Part shown: one piece after another, positions 61,376 to 64,000 of the stretch
Numbering within the stretch: the stretch's first letter is position 1
Layout: each line of letters starts with the position of its first letter
DNA from: Streptomyces griseocarneus
Lineage (GTDB): Bacteria > Actinomycetota > Actinomycetes > Streptomycetales > Streptomycetaceae
Assembly (NCBI RefSeq): GCF_014655595.1
Contig: NZ_BNBL01000020.1
Location: forward strand, 1-64,000
DNA length: 64,000 nucleotides
Direction of reading: 5' to 3'
Program-made: the position numbers and the translations under genes
The notes under the pieces: generated by a model
Told to the model about the DNA's origin: nothing
What the model saw: only the letters and a program-made list of their open reading frames with translations
Databases searched by the model: none

Positions 61376-62437
61376 ATGCGCCCTCGTGCGTGGTGCGGTG
61401 TGCTGGCCGCTGTGGCCCTGTCGGCGACGGCCTGTGGTGGCGGTGACGGGAAGAAGGCCGACGACGCGGGAGCGGCGGCGGCCGGCCGGGCCGGCTTCCC
61501 GGTGAGCGTCGGCGACTGCATGGGGGCGAAGACGACCTTCGAGTCGGCCCCCAAGCGGATCGTCACCAGCAATGCCGCGGGCCTGGAGCTGCTGCTGTGG
61601 CTGGGGGCGGGCGACAAGGTCGTCGGTACGGGCTTCCCGCCCGGCAAGGGCGCGCTGCCCGGCGAGTACGCCGGCGCGGGGGCCAAGGTGCCGGTGCTGG
61701 GCAAGACCGTGATCTCCAAGGAGAAGCTGCTGGGCTCGGGTGCCGACCTGTACGTCGACTCCTTCTCGTCCATGAAGAACATGGGCAAGATGGGCGACGC
61801 CCCGACGCCCGAGGAGTTCAAGGCCGCCGGCATCCGGCACGTCTTCCTCAAGTCCTCCGCCTGCGCGTCGATGAACAAGTCCCCCCGCACCGACCTGTCG
61901 GGCGTCGAGGCCGACATCGAGGAGCTCGGCAAGGTGACCGGCACCTCCAAGCGCGCCACCGAGCTGGTTGCGGGGATGCGCAAGAAGACGGGCGAGGTGC
62001 GGGACGCGCTCAAGGACGTGCCCGAGGACAAGCGGCCGACGTACTTCCTCTTCGACTTCGACGCCGGCACCAAGCAGCCGATGGCGGTGTGCAACCGCCA
62101 GGTCGCCAACGCCGTGATCACCCAGGCCGGCGGCCGCAACGTGTTCGCCGGCTGCGACGGCGACTTCAAGCCCGTCGGCTGGGAGGACGTCGTCGCCAAG
62201 AACCCCGACTTCATCCAGCTGGCCGTCCGCAACCGCGGCAGCGAGGAGGCCAACGCCAAGGCCTTCGACGAGGCCGCGGACTTCCTCAAGTCCTTCCCCG
62301 CCACCAAGGACCTCAAGGCCGTCCAGGAGGGCCGCTTCCTGCGCATCCGCTCCGAGCAGACCACCATCGGCGGGGTGCGCAGCGCGGATGTGGTCCGCGA
62401 GATCGCGCACACGCTGCACCCGGACCGGGTGAAGTAG
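61376..62437 (+). CDS. substrate-binding lipoprotein of a FecBCD-type ABC importer
   Basis: This 353-aa protein has a lipoprotein signal (ATAC, lipid-modified C20) and a class III periplasmic-binding fold. Strands such as KRIVTSNAAGLELLLWLG start each lobe. It contains several Cys in unusual places (CMGAKT, SSACAS, GCDGDF). The family binds siderophores, haem or cobalamin; the ligand cannot be told. GGAG lies nine bases before the ATG. I see no iron box or cobalamin riboswitch upstream. Confidence 0.88.
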   Translation: MRPRAWCGVLAAVALSATACGGGDGKKADDAGAAAAGRAGFPVSVGDCMGAKTTFESAPKRIVTSNAAGLELLLWLGAGDKVVGTGFPPGKGALPGEYAGAGAKVPVLGKTVISKEKLLGSGADLYVDSFSSMKNMGKMGDAPTPEEFKAAGIRHVFLKSSACASMNKSPRTDLSGVEADIEELGKVTGTSKRATELVAGMRKKTGEVRDALKDVPEDKRPTYFLFDFDAGTKQPMAVCNRQVANAVITQAGGRNVFAGCDGDFKPVGWEDVVAKNPDFIQLAVRNRGSEEANAKAFDEAADFLKSFPATKDLKAVQEGRFLRIRSEQTTIGGVRSADVVREIAHTLHPDRVK

Positions 62438-63514
62438 ATGACGGCGCTCACCACCGCCGGCGAGGCGGAGGAGGAGCGGGAGCGGGGCGTACGCACGGTG
62501 GGCGCCGGCTGGGCCGGCGCCGCGCTGGGCGTCGCCCTGCTGGTGGCGCTGACCGCGTCGGTGTGCCTGGGCTCGACCTCGGTGCCGCTGGGTGAGGTGT
62601 GGTCGGCGGTGGCCCGCGGCATCAGCGGCCGGGAGCCCGCGCCGGGCACCCAGGACCTGATCGTGTGGCAGCTGCGCATGCCCCGGGCCCTGCTGGCGGC
62701 CGTCGTGGGCGCCGGGCTGGGCCTGGTCGGCACGGCCGTCCAGGCCCTGGTCCGCAACCCGCTGGCCGACCCCTACCTGCTGGGCATCTCCAGCGGGGCG
62801 TCGCTGGGCGCGGTCTCGGCGATCGTGCTGGGGGCGAGCGCGGGCGGGGCGCTGGGGCTCGGACTGTCCTCGGCGGCCTTCGCCGGGGCACTGGCGTCCT
62901 TCACGCTGGTGTGGACCTTCGCCCGGCGCGGGGGCGGCTTCCGGCCGCTGCGGCTGGTGCTGGCGGGCGTGGGCATCGGGCAGTTCCTGTCCGGCTTCAC
63001 CCACTACCTGGTGCTGCAGACCGGGAACGAGCAGCAGACGCACGGCGCGCTGTTCTGGCTGATGGGCTCCCTCGGCGGCGCCCAGTGGTCCACCCTCGCC
63101 CTGCCCACCGCCGCCACCCTGCTGGCCACGGCCGTGCTGCTGGCCCGGGCGCGGCCGCTCAACGCGATGCTCATGGGCGACGAGACCGCGGCCGGCCTGG
63201 GCGTGGACGTCACCCGGCTGCGGCGCGAACTGTTCGTCGTCACCAGCCTGCTGACGGGCGTCCTGGTCTCGGTGTCCGGGGCGATCGGGTTCGTGGGGCT
63301 GATGGTGCCGCACGCCTGCCGGATGCTGGTGGGCGGCGACCACCGCCGGCTGCTGCCGGTGTCCGCGCTGTTCGGCGCCGTGCTGCTGACCGTCGTCGAC
63401 CTGGTGGCCCGCACCGCGCTGCCCGACCAGGAGCTGCCGGTGGGCGTGGTCACCTCCCTGATCGGCGCGCCGGCGCTGCTGTATCTGCTGGACCGACGAC
63501 TGGAGCGGCCGTGA
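62438..63514 (+). CDS. FecCD-family ABC transporter permease
   Basis: This 358-aa permease has about nine to ten transmembrane helices. It begins directly after the lipoprotein stop. QALVRNPLADPYLLGISSGAS (residues about 106-126) and FVGLMVPH are signatures of the BtuC/FhuB/FecCD family. It contacts the ATPase encoded next, whose GTG overlaps its stop. Confidence 0.93.
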   Translation: MTALTTAGEAEEERERGVRTVGAGWAGAALGVALLVALTASVCLGSTSVPLGEVWSAVARGISGREPAPGTQDLIVWQLRMPRALLAAVVGAGLGLVGTAVQALVRNPLADPYLLGISSGASLGAVSAIVLGASAGGALGLGLSSAAFAGALASFTLVWTFARRGGGFRPLRLVLAGVGIGQFLSGFTHYLVLQTGNEQQTHGALFWLMGSLGGAQWSTLALPTAATLLATAVLLARARPLNAMLMGDETAAGLGVDVTRLRRELFVVTSLLTGVLVSVSGAIGFVGLMVPHACRMLVGGDHRRLLPVSALFGAVLLTVVDLVARTALPDQELPVGVVTSLIGAPALLYLLDRRLERP

Positions 63515-64000
63515 GGATCGCCATCGAGGGACTCGAGGTGAGACTGTCCGGCCGCACGGTGGTCTCCGGAGTCGACCTGCTCGCCGAGGACGGCGAGATC
63601 GCCGGGCTCGTGGGGCCCAACGGCAGCGGCAAGTCGACCGTGCTGCGCACCGTCTACCGGCATCTGGCGCCCCACGCCGGCCGGGTGCTCGTCGGCGGCA
63701 CGGACATCCGGCGGCTGACGCCCGTGGAGTCCGCGCGGCAGGTCGCGGCCCTGCCGCAGGAGCGGGGCACCGACTTCGAGCTGTCGGTCCGCGAGGTCGT
63801 CGCCATGGGCCGCACGCCCTACAAGCGCGCCTTCGCGGGCGAGGACGCGGCCGACCGGGACACGGTGGCCGGCGCGCTGGCCCGCGTGGGCATGGCGCAC
63901 GCGGCCCGGCGGCGGTTCTCGGCGCTGTCGGGCGGCGAGCGGCAGCGGGTCCTGCTGGCCCGGGCACTGGCCCAGGACCCGAAGGTGCTGGTGCTGGACG
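63511..64000 (+). CDS. FecE-type ABC transporter ATPase (cut by the right edge)
   Basis: The GTG overlaps the permease stop (GTGA). The visible 163 codons contain Walker A GPNGSGKST, the signature LSGGERQR and Walker B VLVLD, after which the window ends. About 90-110 residues including the switch His are missing. It completes the lipoprotein-permease-ATPase importer. Confidence 0.93.
   Translation, partial: MRIAIEGLEVRLSGRTVVSGVDLLAEDGEIAGLVGPNGSGKSTVLRTVYRHLAPHAGRVLVGGTDIRRLTPVESARQVAALPQERGTDFELSVREVVAMGRTPYKRAFAGEDAADRDTVAGALARVGMAHAARRRFSALSGGERQRVLLARALAQDPKVLVLD

Overview
The window is about 72% G+C, has a strong GC3 bias, and carries a Streptomyces core-gene set: a crr-ptsI pair, a cvnABCD conservon, smeA-sffA, rbpA, and a chitinase with DasR-type repeats. 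It is a stretch of the chromosome of a Streptomyces or a very close relative. From memory, the gene order follows the S. coelicolor SCO1390-SCO1435 region, with accessory blocks inserted. I could not run a search to confirm this.

Layout. 1-~420 is the leader and promoter region of a leftward rRNA operon whose 16S gene lies just off the left edge. 584-9364 holds PTS genes (crr, ptsI), an unknown protein, acetoacetate-CoA ligase, a GH31 glycosidase and a secreted VanX-like dipeptidase. 9371-13452 is a leftward conservon (cvnA-B-C-D). 14107-21414 is a leftward three-gene cluster: a 1545-aa SMC-like ATPase plus two partner-like proteins. It looks like a MukBEF/MksBEF/Wadjet-type condensin without the nuclease subunit. 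21539-26295 is a divergent 5-oxoproline locus: DUF979/DUF969 membrane pair leftward, GntR regulator plus pxpABC rightward. 26296-26925 is unusual non-coding DNA with two related palindromic elements, G-rich tracts and degenerate ~40-bp repeats. It is followed by a glycosyltransferase, a small acidic protein and an SPW-repeat membrane protein.

29478-37505 is the most interesting block. It encodes, all rightward and mostly with 4-bp overlaps, a benzoylformate-decarboxylase-like ThDP enzyme, a GlcD-type FAD-linked 2-hydroxyacid oxidase, an atypical cytochrome P450, a lipase-like alpha/beta hydrolase, an alpha-dioxygenase-type haem peroxidase and a 96-aa helical protein. Together these could perform fatty-acid alpha-oxidation: lipid to fatty acid, then 2(R)-hydroperoxy/2(R)-hydroxy acid, then 2-oxo acid, then the C(n-1) aldehyde plus CO2. 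I know of no description of such a complete operon.

37563-49342 returns to housekeeping and developmental genes: a SEDS-family protein, ATP-dependent DNA ligase, secreted glycosidase, ankyrin protein, smeA-sffA, a MocR/YczE pair, rbpA with a clear SigR promoter, and fxsA. 49397-56335 holds polyprenol-phosphate-mannose synthase overlapping apolipoprotein N-acyltransferase, an amidohydrolase, an Lrp regulator, a small Cys-rich protein and an acyl-CoA dehydrogenase. 56641-64000 holds a GH18 chitinase, a DhaL-DhaM fusion, a SpoIIE-type phosphatase, a PIG-L deacetylase and a FecCD-type ABC importer whose ATPase gene runs off the right edge.

Most gene boundaries are clear. Starts were moved from the longest frame where a Shine-Dalgarno site or family length argued for it. 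No tRNA, CRISPR array, transposase or integrase was seen.
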